Shown one piece after another: positions 52,950-64,000 of a stretch of DNA of 64,000 bases; positions within the stretch are counted from its first letter, which is position 1; every line of letters starts with the position of its first letter. The stretch spans positions 27,048,608 through 27,112,607 of the forward strand of contig OX419762.1 in the NCBI GenBank assembly GCA_948567375.1, in the 5' to 3' direction. The stretch comes from Lunularia cruciata (lineage: Eukaryota; Streptophyta; Marchantiopsida; Lunulariales; Lunulariaceae). The translations under genes and the position numbers were made by a program. Below the pieces are notes generated by a model. It had not been told where the DNA came from. It ran no database searches and saw nothing but the letters and a program-made list of their open reading frames with translations.

Positions 52950-53628
52950 TGTAACACCTATTTGTGCATGTGTGTGGTATTGTGATATTTAGCTTGGTAT
53001 TACAAGTACTTGAGAGATATTATTTATATAGAGATAAAATATCATTCTACATTATTCATGATAAGCTAAAGTTCCTCATAGCTAAGATAGAGAGGACCTT
53101 ACTTTAGAGGAAGTGGAAAAGATAAGCATCACTATTTTGGATTCTAGTGTGTTGACTTGGTATATTCCTAAGTGTTTGGCTTTGAGAAAAGAGTTGAGAA
53201 CTCTTGGGCCCACAAGCCTTTTTGTTTTGGATTCTTCTATAGTCCAAGGATAGCCTATGTGAAGTAATCCTTGACTTAGTAGTTGGGTCTAGATAAGATC
53301 ACATGCTAGTGGAATATGCCTATATGAATGGATATTCCTTTATACTTTTTGACTTTACTTGACTTTTAGCCTAGTAACTTGAGTTACTCCAGAAATGAGT
53401 AACTTTGGTGTGTAAATATATAAACAAGGGGTGAGGAGATACTCATCATCCTTTTATTTGCAACTATCTCTCTCTCATTGAGTTCTCTAGTGAGCAATGT
53501 CTTGAATCTTGGAGTGTTAGCCTTGGAGGCGTATGATGGAGTTGGGGTTCCTTGCCTTCTTAGTCCATGGTGCGCTACCATAATAGCCATCAGAGGTTCA
53601 TCCTGAGTGAGAGACAAGCCGACTCACA
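52950..53628 (+). repeat. 5' LTR of element C
   Basis: 679 bp, TGTAACACCT to GACTCACA. TATATAAA at 53417-53424. A short deletion just before the TATA box distinguishes it from the 3' LTR. Confidence 0.95.
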
Positions 53629-53632
53629 TTTT

Positions 53633-53650
53633 TGGTTCCGTTGCCGGGAC
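53633..53650 (+). promoter_or_regulatory. Primer-binding site of C (tRNA-Asp-like)
   Basis: TGGTTCCGTTGCCGGGA, four bases after the LTR, close to TGGCGCCGTTGCCGGGGA of Athila-type elements (tRNA-Asp). Confidence 0.7.
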
Positions 53651-54326
53651 CTCTCTAGAAGGCAAGATAATGTTTCACGTTCAATTTTATATTAGGCAGA
53701 AGGAGGCTATGAGAGCTCACTAGGAGAAAACATTAGGAGAAGAAAGGGCTGAACTTATATTAGAGAACCAAGATCTATTTGTATACCCTGTAGTTCATTA
53801 TGATATCTTTGAGATGATTTTGTACATCTTATACATATGAGAGTATTTGGAGAGATTGTGTGAGGTGGATTGTATATTTTGGAGATTAAGGTAATTTTGG
53901 GCAAAATCTCATGTTTAAGATCTGGACTTGAAATTTCTACACATGATAGATTGGGTTATCTTTTAGTTATCACACACAAAATTATTGTGAGAGCTAGTAT
54001 GTGCACTGGGCTAGAATTTTCAAAAGTTGATAGGGTAAATTGCTCCCGCAACTGCCTGCTCTATGGAAAATTGTACAGAGCCTGCCATTTCTTCAATTTT
54101 CAATGAATTATTCTGAAAATTTCCAAGAAAATTCAGTGCATTGTATAATACTTTCTGCCATGAAAATTAGAGAGAGATCATTCTTGGATAGGGAGTTATG
54201 AGTTTTTGAAGTGAAGGGAGTGGTTTTCAGACCAAATCTGAAATATGTGTGCTTAATAGAAAGATGTCTAGGCCAAATGGCTCAATGAAAAGATCTGAAA
54301 TTTTGCAGAGATGACGCCCTAGAGTT
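53651..54326 (+). other. Untranslated leader of element C
   Basis: Matches 11427-12105 of A in reverse. An open frame at 53870-54106 is partly conserved in A but with different ends, so coding is unlikely. Confidence 0.55.
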
Positions 54327-54958
54327 GTGATCAAGTGTGAAAAATTTCAGAGGATTATGCCATACTGGTTGGGAAATTTGAGTAACATTGTGAGGAAGGG
54401 TCAATTTTGCAAAGTGGAGATATCATGCAGGAGGAGTTTAAGAGCAACAAAAAGCATGTTTGAGTGTTTAGATTCATCTTGGGAACATGAAGGGTCATCA
54501 AGAGTGGAAATTGAGACTATGCAAGGTTCCCCAAGGGTTTGAGGTGATTAGGGGTGGATTTGAAGAAAAGAGAGTTTACAATAGAATTTGAAGAGAGTGT
54601 TGAGAGGATCCAAAAACCTACACCACTTGGAGGAAAGAGTGAGTCTAAGTGCTTCCTATGTGGAGAGAAGAAACATAAGGCAAGTTCATATCTATTGACC
54701 TTTGAGAGCAAGAGATTGAGGGAAAGGAGAGGCTTACTTGACTTGGGTTTGCATGTTGGACCTTCTTTGCCAAAATTGGGAGGGAGAAGATCTAAGACCA
54801 AGGAGTTGTGTGAGGTTTGTGGAGTTGAAGGACTTCCAAAAGGACATGAGTGTAGTGGAGTAAAATCACTTTTGGAGACTCTAGTGAAGGATCTTGGAGA
54901 GAGTCTTATTACAACTACAAAAATACTTTCATCTTCATCAGCTAGTTCTCAAGATTAA
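54327..54958 (+). pseudogene. Extra zinc-knuckle ORF upstream of gag (element C)
   Basis: The second copy of the ORF at 10793-11426. The part 54554-54958 reads KREFTIEFEESVERIQK, CFLCGEKKHKASSY (last Cys of the CCHC knuckle changed to Tyr), then CEVCGVEGLPKGHEC intact, ending SSSASSQD. A 2-bp deletion near 54553 separates it from its start relative to A. The upstream overlapping frame MIKCEKFQR (54327-54542) is intact. Conservation between copies in opposite orientations argues that the ORF is a real part of the family. Confidence 0.65.
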
Positions 54959-55204
54959 TGATGGAGATAATTTTTCAACTTATGGATAAACTATCCATGA
55001 GGGTTTGATTAATATGCACTCTAGGATTTGATGTTGCCATAGAAATTTTGGAGCAACTTGAACCTTTTGTGTTCCCTAGGGTGGGTTACTCTCAAATGGT
55101 GTTAGTCATGTACATACTCTATTAGTTCAAGAGTGAGAGAAAAGAAAAGAGAAGAGAAGAGAAAAAGAAAAATTGAGAGAAAAGAGAGATAGTAAGAGGT
55201 TAAG

Positions 55205-56434
55205 ATGGGGAAACTTCTGGTTTTCTTTGGCAAGGATGGCGAAGATGTGGAAGCCTTTGTGAGAGACTTCAAGAGAGCTTGCATAGGAAACAATGAGAGG
55301 AGGAAGAATGAGTGGGCCTCATTATTACCAGATTTCTTTGAGGATGCAGCACTTACATGGTATGAGTTAAAATACCAAAAGAGAGAGAGGAGAGATGGGG
55401 AAGAAGAGTCTTGGGAGAGTTTGACTTCAACACTCATTGAGAACTTTCTCCCAGATGAGAGTTATGAGAGATTGATGAGTGAGGTTACCTTTCTCAAACA
55501 AGGAGATGGAGAGAAAGTGAGAGTCTATATGGAAAGAGTGGAAAAGTTAGAGTCCAGACTTTGCATAGTGTTGAGGAAGGGTGGGGATGATGTAGAGACT
55601 ACTATAATTTGCATAGGGGCCATGCTCACCAAGAATTTTGTGGGAGGATTGAGACCACAAATAAGAAGCAAGGTGAGATATGAGAAACCCTCGTCCAAGG
55701 TTGAAGCTATCAAGATCACGATTTCTATGGAGGAGAGTTTGGAAGAGGATGAGAGTGATTTAGTGGTGAAGGAGGTTGTGCATCCTCCTCAAGGTTACAA
55801 GTATGGTGGAACTTCTGATACTTTGGTGGCAAGGGTTGCACCACAAGTAGGAGTTGCTCCAGTTCTTGCACCTCTACCAAAGGATCCACTTCAAACCATC
55901 ACAGAACAACTTGCGGATCTCAAGATCAATGTGGTGCAATTATGGGAGAAGAGAGAGGTGGATCAAAATGTGGAGAGTTATGGAAACTATCCATATAGAG
56001 GAGGCCAACCAACCAATAATTTCAATGAGAGAAATTGTTTTGGTTGTGGAGGAAGAGGTCACATCCAAAGGAATTTCCCAAATTCCACTTACCATGGAGG
56101 AAGGGGTTATGAGAGAGCCAATAAAGGGAAAGAGGGAGGTAGTGAAACCCAAGTAGCTTCTAATCCAAACAAAGGTAAGGGGATAGCATCCATAGATGTG
56201 GTTGAGAGCAAGTATGAGAAGGGAGAGTGCTCAAACTCCAAGAGTCTTAATTTGGAGCTTTTGGCACAAGAGAAGAAGAGAGCTCGTTTTGCAAAGGATG
56301 TTCACTCTTCTCAGGGATTTACTCCAAGCAAGGATACTCTTATGTCTACTAGGAGCACTCGCATATCAACACCATCAACAACAAAGACTCCAAGGAAGAA
56401 TTTGGGGATGGAGGATTTCTTGATTTCAAAGTAA
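55205..56434 (+). CDS. gag of element C
   Basis: The 409-aa open frame is the longest in the window. The capsid region GKLLVFFGKDGEDVEAFVRDFKRACIGN to FVGGLRPQIRSKVRYEKPS spans residues 1-160. A linker follows with APVLAPLPKDPLQTITEQLADLKINVVQLWEKRE. The zinc knuckle CFGCGGRGHIQRNF is at about residue 277, its final Cys replaced by Phe. A Lys/Ser-rich tail follows. It ends at a TAA where A has Gln, so gag and pol were one frame. Start chosen at the Met in the same context as A (MRKLS / MGKLL), preceded by a purine-rich leader. Confidence 0.85.
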   Translation: MGKLLVFFGKDGEDVEAFVRDFKRACIGNNERRKNEWASLLPDFFEDAALTWYELKYQKRERRDGEEESWESLTSTLIENFLPDESYERLMSEVTFLKQGDGEKVRVYMERVEKLESRLCIVLRKGGDDVETTIICIGAMLTKNFVGGLRPQIRSKVRYEKPSSKVEAIKITISMEESLEEDESDLVVKEVVHPPQGYKYGGTSDTLVARVAPQVGVAPVLAPLPKDPLQTITEQLADLKINVVQLWEKREVDQNVESYGNYPYRGGQPTNNFNERNCFGCGGRGHIQRNFPNSTYHGGRGYERANKGKEGGSETQVASNPNKGKGIASIDVVESKYEKGECSNSKSLNLELLAQEKKRARFAKDVHSSQGFTPSKDTLMSTRSTRISTPSTTKTPRKNLGMEDFLISK

Positions 56435-57390
56435 CAATGGAACGTCAATGTGTTGGAGGATGTTTGTAGTCACAAGACTAACATCACAGTGGGCCAATTG
56501 ATTGCTTTGAACCCTACGTTGAGAAAGGAGCTTAGAGGTGGTTTGAGTTCTACAAGGAGTAAGAGGAAGAAGAAGCCAAAAGCTCCACTATCAATGAGGG
56601 TGGTGGATGCCAAGCCAGCACCATGGGAGGCTTGTGAATATGCCTCCAAGATTGATGTGAGAGTGAATGGTCACAACATCAAGAATGCATTGGTTGATGG
56701 ATGATCAGCAATGAATGCCATGTCAGAAAGGTTGATGAAGAAGTTGGCTATGATACCCTCAAGACCTTCAAAATTTGTGGTGAGCATGGCAAACAAGCAA
56801 CAAGTTTGACCAATAGGGGTGATGGATAAGGTGGTAGTTTTAATTATGGGAGTTCAAAATCTCATGACTTTCCAAGTCTTGAAGGATTCAAGCTATGACT
56901 TACTTCTTGGGAGGCTATGGTTGAGAGCAGCATGCACAACTGATCGATGGCACAAAGTGTACTTGAGGATTGGGCCATCAAACCATAGAGCCACAGTTCC
57001 TATGACTAACACCACAAACACTTCACATTCAAATATACCATCTTCTGATTATTGGGAATCAGATTCTGAAGAAGGAGCTTCAGGTGTGGACACAAGCATA
57101 GAAGAAGAGACTTCCACGAAGGAGGATGAATCTGAATATGAATCTGATTCAGATGTGTATCCTTTGTGTGCTATGGATTTTGCACCTAAGCCAGAGGTTT
57201 TGAAGGACCCAAATAAATCACCATTGACACTTGAGGAGGTAGAGAGAAGGTTATCTACCCTCAAGTATGGTCCAAATGTTACCAAGGAGGAGAAGGTGAG
57301 ATTTGAGGAGATTTTCTGCAAGTTCATCCATGTGTTTGCTTTTAGTTACAAAGATTTGAAGGAAGTCACCTTGGAGGAGCACAAGATAGA
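56435..57390 (+). pseudogene. Protease and linker of element C
   Basis: In the gag frame: VLEDVCSHKTNITVGQLIALNPT; NGHNIKNALVDG, then TGA in place of Gly of the active-site DGGS motif; NAMSERLMKKLAM; a second TGA after NKQQV (also present in A); GVMDKVVVLIMGVQNLMTFQ; LKDSSYDLLLGRLWLRAACT, the second retropepsin segment (absent from A). An acidic Ser/Glu linker (SDVYPLCAMDFAPK) leads to RT. The last block is in the 287-aa open frame from 56819. Confidence 0.82.
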
Positions 57391-58300
57391 GGTGGAGTTG
57401 CATGCAAGACCAATCCGCCAAAAGCAATGTTGCATTAGCCCACCAATATCTTTGGTTGTGAAGGAGGAGATTGATAAACTCAAGGAGGCCGGATTTATCT
57501 TTGAGGTGGAAAATTCAGAATGGGTGTCTCAAATTGTCATTGTGAAGAAAAAGAATGGCAAGCTTTGGGTATGTGTGGATTACAAGAAGCTTAATGTTGT
57601 TACCAAGAAAGACTACTACATATTGCCATTCATTGATGAGATCTTGGAGGAGGTTGCAGGTCATGAGAGGTACAATTTTTGAGATGGTTATAGTGGATAT
57701 AACCAAATCAAGATTGCACCAGAGCAACAAAAACTCATCACATTCACCATACCTTGGAGAACCTATGCTTTCAAGGTCATGCCTTTTGGGCTTTGCAATG
57801 CTCCAACCACATTCCAAAGGTTCATGAACAAGGTATTTGAACCTTTCATTGGGAAATTTGTGAGAGACTTCATTGATGAATTTGTATCTATGGGAGCAAG
57901 GAGGAGCACTTTGAGCACCTAATCAAGGTCTTGCAATGCTTAGATGAGGCAAATGCATCACTCAACCCAGGAGGTGCATTTTTGGATGTGAAGAAGGTCT
58001 ACTTTTGGGGCACATCATCTCCAAGGATGGAATAGCAATTGATCTGAGAAGGTGAGGAAAATCTTAGACCTTCCATTCCCTTCAAGCTTGACCAAGTTAT
58101 GCCAATTCTTGGGGATGGTTGGATACTATAGGAGATTCATCTTCTCATTTTCCAAAAATGCTTATGCATTGACCATCTACATGAAGAAGGGTGTAGACTA
58201 CATGGTGATTTTGGAGGACAAGGAGGCTCCCAAAGCTTTTGAGGAGCTCAAGCAATCCCTTGTTGTAGCTCCAATTCTTGCTAAACCTGATTAGAGTAAA
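57391..58300 (+). pseudogene. Reverse transcriptase of element C
   Basis: Fingers: HARPIRQKQCCISPP, WVSQIVIVKKKNGKLWVCVDYKKLN, YILPFIDEILEEVAG. A TGA at 57680-57682 (Gly in A). Then DGYSGYNQIKIAPEQQ, FKVMPFGLCNAPTTFQRFMNKVFEPF. The box FVRDFIDEF near 57865 has Glu for the second Asp. A frameshift follows near 57890, and the thumb RKILDLPFPSSLTKLCQFLGMVGYYRRFI is in 58052-58294. Confidence 0.88.
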
Positions 58301-58880
58301 CCTTTCATCCTCTACACTGATGCTTCTAATGTAGCTATAGGATGCACTCTTAGTCAATTAGACCAAGATGGCATGATCATCCAATAGCTTATGCTAGTAG
58401 GTAGATGGTTTCAGCAGAGAAGAACTACTTTGTCATAGAGAAAGAAGGGTTGGCAGTGATCTTTGGTCTCAAGAAGTTTAGACACTACTTGATTGCAGGG
58501 AAAGCCACCATTGTCACAAATCACAAGGCTTTGAAATACATCTTCAACAAGCCTAATGTTGAAGGGAGATACGCAAGGTGGATGATACTCTTGTCTGAGC
58601 ATGACTACACCATTAAGGATAGGCCAAGAAAGAAACATACAAATGCTGATTTGTTATCTAGGGCCTATGATCATGATGGAGATGAGCCAGTGGATGATTT
58701 CTTCCCGGATGAGGATCTCATGACAATCTCAATCACTCAAGAGGTTCCAATGGAGTACAAGGAGATTGTGGATTTTGTGACAAGGAATAACTATCCAGAA
58801 GGGATGCATGCTAGGGAGAGGAAGGCCCTTGCAGTAAGATCTAGACCTTACACAATGGTGGAGGATATTCTTTTTCACCA
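58301..58880 (+). pseudogene. RNase H of element C
   Basis: KPFILYTDASNVAIGCTLSQ lies at 58300-58360 (catalytic Asp), after a stop. The open frame from 58405, MVSAEKNYFVIEKEGLAVIFGLKKFRHYL, TIVTNHKALKYIF (Asp to Asn in the TDH motif), then the connection HTNADLLSRAYDHDGDEPVDD. The frame is fused to integrase downstream. Confidence 0.85.
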
Positions 58881-60014
58881 AAGAGCAGATGGTCTACTTC
58901 GAAGAGCAGTGGGTAAGGAAGAGTCTATCCTACTTATAAAGGAGTTTCATGAAGGTTTAGTGTGTGGAGGACACTTTGTAGGAAAGGTGACTGCCTGCAA
59001 GATTCTAGATGCAGGTTACCATTGGAGAGGGATTTTCAAGGATTGTCTTGATTATTGCAAAACTTGTCATGTTTGTCAAGCTTTTGCTAGAAAGTCTACT
59101 TCCACTCCACCACTTAGATCAATTCCATTGCTAGGACCTTTTGAGAAGTGGAGAATTGATTTTGTAGGTCCTCTCAATAGAACCCCAAGGAAAAATTGGT
59201 ACATTGTAGTAGTTACTGATTACCTTACTAAGTGGGTTGAGGCTAGACTATTGAGGGACAAAAATGAAGATGAAGTTGGTAGATTTCTATATGATCGTAT
59301 TATCACTAGGTTTGGATGCTCTGTGGAGTTGGTTTCTGATAGAGGAAGAGAGTTTATAAGAAGCATTACAATAGCCATGCTACAACATTTCTCTTTCACA
59401 CATAGAGTAACTACATCATATAAGCCAATGGCTTGGCAGAGAGAACCAATCAGACCTTGTGCATGATGTTGGCCAAAGATGCAGAAATGGAGGGGGCTAA
59501 ACATCATTGGGACAAGAGGATTCATGCAGTTTTGTGGGAGTATAGGACAACCATGAAGATTGCCATCGGGTATTCTCCATTTCAATTGGTATATGGTATT
59601 GAGTCTACCTTACCTATTCACTTTGATCTTCCTACCTTCCAAAGCATTCATAGGAGATTGAAGAAAGCACAAGGAGGTGATGCACAGAAGTCAAGGAAGG
59701 AACAACTCATGGAGTTGGAAGAGGCACAAGCAGTTGCTATGGTTTGAGTGGAGCAAGCCCAAAGGAAACAAAAGGAGAGCTATGACAAGAAGCAAGGCAA
59801 GAAGAAGGTGGAGCCTTTCAAAGAAGATGATTGGGTAATGTTGTTTGTTTCCATTCGATTCAAGAGAGTGCAAAAGAATTTTCTACCTAAGTACTTTGGA
59901 CCTTTCATAGTGGAGAAGGTGTGGGGCAATTACACCTATTATCTTAAGGAGTTGGGAGGAAGACACTTTGATGGGATTAACCATGATAAGTTGAAGATGT
60001 ACCATAGAAGGTAG
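58881..60014 (+). pseudogene. Integrase of element C
   Basis: The zinc site HEGLVCGGH and CKTCHVCQ are intact. The core WRIDFVGPLNRTPRKN (first Asp), TDYLTKWVEARLL and FGCSVELVSDRGREF (second Asp) run in frame to about 59430. A one-base shift then leads to AERTNQTLCMMLAKDAEMEG, HAVLWEYRTTMK, SPFQLVYGIEST. A TGA at 59745 is followed in frame by KKQGKKKVEPFKEDDWVMLF and LKELGGRHFDGINHDKLKMYHRR, ending at 60014. No chromodomain. Confidence 0.88.
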
Positions 60015-60049
60015 AGAGACCTTCACTTTGAGGACAAAGTGAAAACTTA

Positions 60050-60062
60050 GTCCGGGGGTAAA
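60050..60062 (+). promoter_or_regulatory. Polypurine tract of C
   Basis: GTCCGGGGGTAAA directly precedes the 3' LTR; A has the same G-run at 5807-5818 on the minus strand. Confidence 0.75.
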
Positions 60063-60752
60063 TGTAACACCCATTTATGCATGTATGTGGTATTGTGATA
60101 TTTAGCTTGGTATTACAAGTACTTGAGAGATATTATTTATATAGAGATAAAGGATCATTCTACATTAGTCATGATAAGCTAAATTTAGTCATAGCTAAGA
60201 TAGAGGGGACCTTACTTTAGAGGAAGTGGAAAAGATGAGCATCACTATTTTGGATTCTAATGTGTTGACTTGGTATATTGCTAGGTGTTTGGCTTTGAGG
60301 AAAGAGTTGAGAACTCTTGGGCCCACAAGCCTTTTTGTTTTGGATTCTTCTATAGTCCAAGGATAGCCTATGTGAAGGAATCCTTGACTTAGTGGTTGGG
60401 TCCAGATAAGATCACATGCTAGTAGAATATGCCTATATGAATGGATATTCCTTTATACTTTTTGACTTTACTTGACTTTTAGCCTAGTAACTTGAGTTAC
60501 TCCCGTTATGAGTAACTTTGGTGTGTAACTATTTCACAAGTATATAAACAAGGGGTGAGGAGATACTCATCATCCTTTTATTTGCAACTATCTCTCTCTC
60601 ATTGAGTTCTCTAGTGAGCAATGTCTTGAGTCTTGGAGTGTTAGCCTTGGAGGAGTATGATGGAGTTGGGATTCCTTGCCTTCTTAGTCCATGGTGCGCT
60701 ACCATAATAGCCATCAAAGGTTCATCCTAAGTGAGAGACAGGCCGGCTCACA
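60063..60752 (+). repeat. 3' LTR of element C
   Basis: 690 bp, TGTAACACCC to GGCTCACA. Highly similar to the 5' LTR, with scattered differences and without the 5' LTR deletion. Confidence 0.95.
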
Positions 60753-60756
60753 GGTC

Positions 60757-63697
60757 ATGTATAGTATACTCATCTTAAAGTGTTGACCAATCTCTTTGCA
60801 AAAACCTATGAATCCTAAAGGTGATTCCACAATGTCTATTTGCATTGCTATGTGCTGGTTGGGGTAGAATTTATTATGGGGTGAGAGCTTGGATCCATGT
60901 AGATACATCTCTCCCCTTGTCATTTGCTAAGATAGTCTGCAACAATAAGGAGAGTGTAGAGCACGCTAGGCATTTAAAGTAGTATGATGATCCTAGTGTT
61001 CATGCATTATTTAGGTAAACTAGGTAGTAATACTTGATAGTATCTAGAGAGTGTAACCAAGAGTAAGAGTCATGTGGAGCTTGAAAAGAGAGGACATGAG
61101 TACAAAAGTATCTTGAGGAGTGAGGTAGAGTGGTGGTTCTCTCGCCTCATTTGAAGGCATCTAGCTTGCACATTATGTTGTGCTAGACCAATGTACACCC
61201 ATGTGCAATCCAAGTAGGACTATGTATAATGTTGGTGGGGTGGTATGCATGGGCATGCTATGGGCACAAGGTCTAATCATGTAGTGGTGATGCGTCTCTA
61301 GAGCTAAAGGAAAGAAACATGGTAGGAAGGTGAGGCATGGGTATGATTGTAGATATGGGATTGTCTATAAGAGAATCAAATAAGGTGGTTTCTTCCTACT
61401 TGAGTGGATTCCTTCCTCAAAAAGAGAAGGGAATGGAAGATGTGGCAAGGGGGTGGAATAGCTGAAATTGAGCCACTATGGGGTGTTTGTTGAAAGAGAC
61501 ATCACCTGGATTTACTTTTTAATCACTCATAATGGGTATGGGGTGCTAAATGAGGAGCATTATCTATAGTAGTCCCTCTAGCTACCCATGTCTAAGAGTA
61601 AATAGGGGGCATTGTAATATAATTTATTGAGGAAACCCCCAAAACCAAGGAGATAAAATATAGCATATAACTAGAAGATAAAACTACAATAACAAATGCT
61701 AAATAGAAAAACTTAAGAACATGAAAGGAATAAGAGAAAAAGGCCAAAAACAAGAAAAATACAACAAAAAGATAAATAGGAGATGCAAGCAAGGCATATT
61801 TATGATCCTCCAAAGGCCTTCCATAGTCAATAGTGAACGCCCATATGACCAACACAACTCATATCAACTAATTAATCTTACCTAATTGTCGATGATGTTT
61901 ACCAACATCCTATACTTGGCTCCAAAATCTGCTCCAAGACAAGCCTCACTCCATGGTAAATCTATAAGTTGTTGGGCCGTTAAAGTTGTTAATCTTATCT
62001 TTTGCTTAGTTTCATTTTAGTGATACCCCTCTTTGAAAGGATTAGAAGATCTGAGGTACAAACTTGAACCCTACCTCAATTCCTGACTCCACACCAACTT
62101 TAAATACCACATTGTAAATGTCTATAAGAAGTTGCCAACTCATAAAATTGTGAAAGACAAACCATAACCCCATGTTGTAAATGCCTATAACAACTTGTTT
62201 ACTCATGCAACTATAAATGTCATGCCAACTATGATCACAATTGTAAATGCCTATTAGGTTGTGAAGGAATTAAAGTTCAAAGCTCATCCAAAAGGGATGG
62301 AATGGAGGGTAGAATGAAGCTTGGTTGGTATAGAAAGGAGAGAGAAAGGAGAACCTTTATTGTGGATCAAAGGAATTGGTGAAATTATGTAATGCTATGT
62401 ATTATCCACTCTCAAGTATTGACAAAGTTGCAAGTTTCTTATATGTAAGGAAGGTGTCATATATGCATATTCCCTCTAGAGCCGGTCAAGCATAGGTTAG
62501 AATCTGTGGGACTAGGTGGTGAATGAGTACTCTCGTGCTTTGATGGTGATTGTTATGATTGGATAGGATGATTTTTGATATAAGTGGCCTACTCATTACA
62601 AACCCTCATGCAATAGAGATTTTCTATGTTGCTTCATTTGAGGGGACTTTCCCAATGTCATGCTACTACTTCTAATACAATCTTTTCCTTTGCAATTGAA
62701 TTCTAGTACAATTGCTATTGTGCTTTGCTACCTCTTGTTCTCTATTGTTACTCCTTCCTTTTGCAATGCTAACATTACACAATCTAGCCTAGCTCTACAC
62801 TCACATCTTGGCCCACCTTCCTTTTACTTCTTCATTTTATCTCCTACATATATAGCCATCTATGGGCCTTTGATTGGTGTTGGTTTCTTTGTTTCCTAGT
62901 TTAATTATGCACTCCCAATTTTTGGACTTCATGTTAGGAGCAATCTATGTTGCTTAGGTCTATTATAAGAAGAAGCCTAAAGATGAACAAAAAGAAACCT
63001 CTTGCTATTGAATACCACTATAGTAGAAGTAGTGGATAGTAGATGAGTTTTTATCAAGCTCATTATAGAATTAAATTGCAAAGGTGCCCCTTCTTTATGT
63101 ACAGATTGATCCAATCTCTTTGATAAAATTAGAACATTAGTTGAGGCCAGTCCAACCAAGTAGATGACTAAGAAACACATCAAGTTCTAACTCATTCTCT
63201 TGGTGTGCATGCTTTAGGAAAGGCCTTGAACAAGGCAAAATGAGTGTCTAAAGTTAAGGAGAATGATATCACTAGCAAACATAAGGTAGTCAAGTAGTGA
63301 GTTTTTTACTCTTTGCTTGACCATCCTCCACAAGTAAATCTCAATAAAGAAACTCTAAGAACTCATGCTATTTAAAACCTCTATAGTAGGACTAGTAGAT
63401 AGTGGAGAATTCAAACCAAATCAAGCTACTACCAAGGGTTCTTGGTTTCTCCATAGTTGTTGCCCTAGTCTCCCTACTTGATTCACTTTGGGAGCAATGG
63501 TTGCACAATTAATAACAAAAACCTCTAATACTTCTTCAAACTTACCCAAGCTTCCATATTTTTCCTTTTGCTTTTCCATTCAAACTACTTCATTCAAAAT
63601 ATTGATGTTATAACCACTAGGGTATGCACTTCATAGTTGCTTGCTAGCAACAAAAATTCAAAATATTGTTGGAAATGGTTCTAAATTCCTCCGTAGC
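60757..63697. other. Unassigned repeat-like DNA
   Basis: The left end should continue LINE I, but no motif could be confirmed. Hydrophobic open frames at 61592-61855 (minus) and 62660-62899 (plus) are AT-driven and lack domains. Text-like similarity of AGTAGATAGT segments near 63020 and 63390 suggests internal duplication (CTATAGTAG...AGTGGATAGTAGATGAG / CTATAGTAG...AGTAGATAGTGGAG). No gene is called. Confidence 0.4.
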
Positions 63698-63976
63698 TCA
63701 CTCAAGTAGAGTCTTATTCTTACTCACTTGCTCAATTAGAGTCTTGCACTTGCTCCATATGTAATTTTTTGAGGATAGGAGAACCCCAAGATAACCACAA
63801 GAGAAGAAACACAAGGCTTCATCTCTCAATACTCTAATGTTCCAAAGGAGCACTTTGCACTTATTATATAGCAAAGAAGATCCACTCAAAAGGAGCTCCA
63901 CACTTGGATTAGATACATGGATTGGTGACATGTCAGGATTCTCTACCCTTAGATTAGTTGCATAGATTGATGACAC
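63698..63976 (-). pseudogene. Possible LINE endonuclease start
   Basis: The minus-strand frame (92 aa) contains VLLWNIRVLRDEAL, resembling the WN-RGL start of apurinic-type (EEP) LINE endonucleases, and later SKCKTLIEQVSK, where QE-V-K-type residues are expected. Only this short segment supports the call; the domain downstream (leftward) is too broken to follow. Confidence 0.3.
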
Positions 63977-64000
63977 GTTGATCCTTGTCCTAACTAGTTG

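Larger units (their letters stand above)
52950..60752 (+). mobile_element. Element C: non-chromodomain Ty3/gypsy retrotransposon, sister of A
   Basis: 7803 bp, plus strand, flanked by a perfect 4-bp duplication GGTC (52946-52949 and 60753-60756). LTRs are 52950-53628 and 60063-60752. Order: primer site, leader, zinc-knuckle ORF, gag, protease, RT, RNase H, integrase, polypurine tract. It is the best copy of its family here: gag-protease-RT share one frame from 55205 to about 57890 with four stops. Not nested by another element. Confidence 0.95.

Noticed and set aside
62660-62899. 79-aa plus-strand frame resembling a signal-anchor protein
   Set aside because: AT-driven hydrophobic frame in repeat-like DNA, no homologue or context.

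Overview
The window is repeat-dominated nuclear DNA of a streptophyte (plant lineage). Tryptophan, lysine and intron-free pol reading frames, primer-binding sites matching plant initiator tRNA-Met and tRNA-Asp, and TG...CA LTRs all point to plant Ty3/gypsy elements. There is no sign of bacterial or organellar genes. Two features, a cytosine-methyltransferase domain carried by a Ty3/gypsy element and LINEs with a C-terminal nuclease-like domain, make a charophyte, bryophyte, lycophyte or fern more likely to me than a flowering plant. This is inference; the species cannot be read from the sequence.

Layout. Element D (minus strand, 1-557 and 12818-16982) is a Ty3/gypsy pol whose 5' end is lost at 16982 and whose 3' end runs off the window. 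Inside it sits element A (minus, 558-12817), a 7.7 kb non-chromodomain Ty3/gypsy element. Inside the 3' LTR of A sits element B (plus, 1041-5602), a chromovirus. Next comes probable host DNA (16983-20660), including a broken coiled-coil gene. Element E (plus, 20665 to about 38660-38935) is a second copy of the D family. It is interrupted by two minus-strand chromoviruses of the B family: F (25455-31138) and G (32683-38063). Host DNA resumes at about 38965-45000, with several unassigned ORFs, local tandem repeats and a small dispersed repeat family. Then follow a decayed LINE H (plus, about 45650-48900), a second decayed LINE I (minus, about 49980-52949), and element C (plus, 52950-60752), a sister copy of A inserted into I. 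The right end (60757-64000) is unresolved and carries a possible LINE endonuclease fragment at its far end.

How the parts work. All elements are decayed: every pol has stops or frameshifts, so nothing here looks autonomously active. The B/F/G chromovirus family has 413-425 bp LTRs that carry an array of heat-shock elements directly upstream of a TATA box, an initiator tRNA-Met primer site, gag with a CCHC knuckle, protease, RT, RNase H, integrase and a chromodomain. The A/C family has 680-690 bp LTRs, a tRNA-Asp-type primer site, an extra zinc-knuckle ORF upstream of gag, and no chromodomain. The D/E family carries a C5 cytosine-methyltransferase domain (motifs I, IV, VI, VIII and X visible) upstream of RT in both copies. 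This is the most unusual system in the window.

The relative order of insertion can be read from nesting: D before A before B; E before F and G; I before C.
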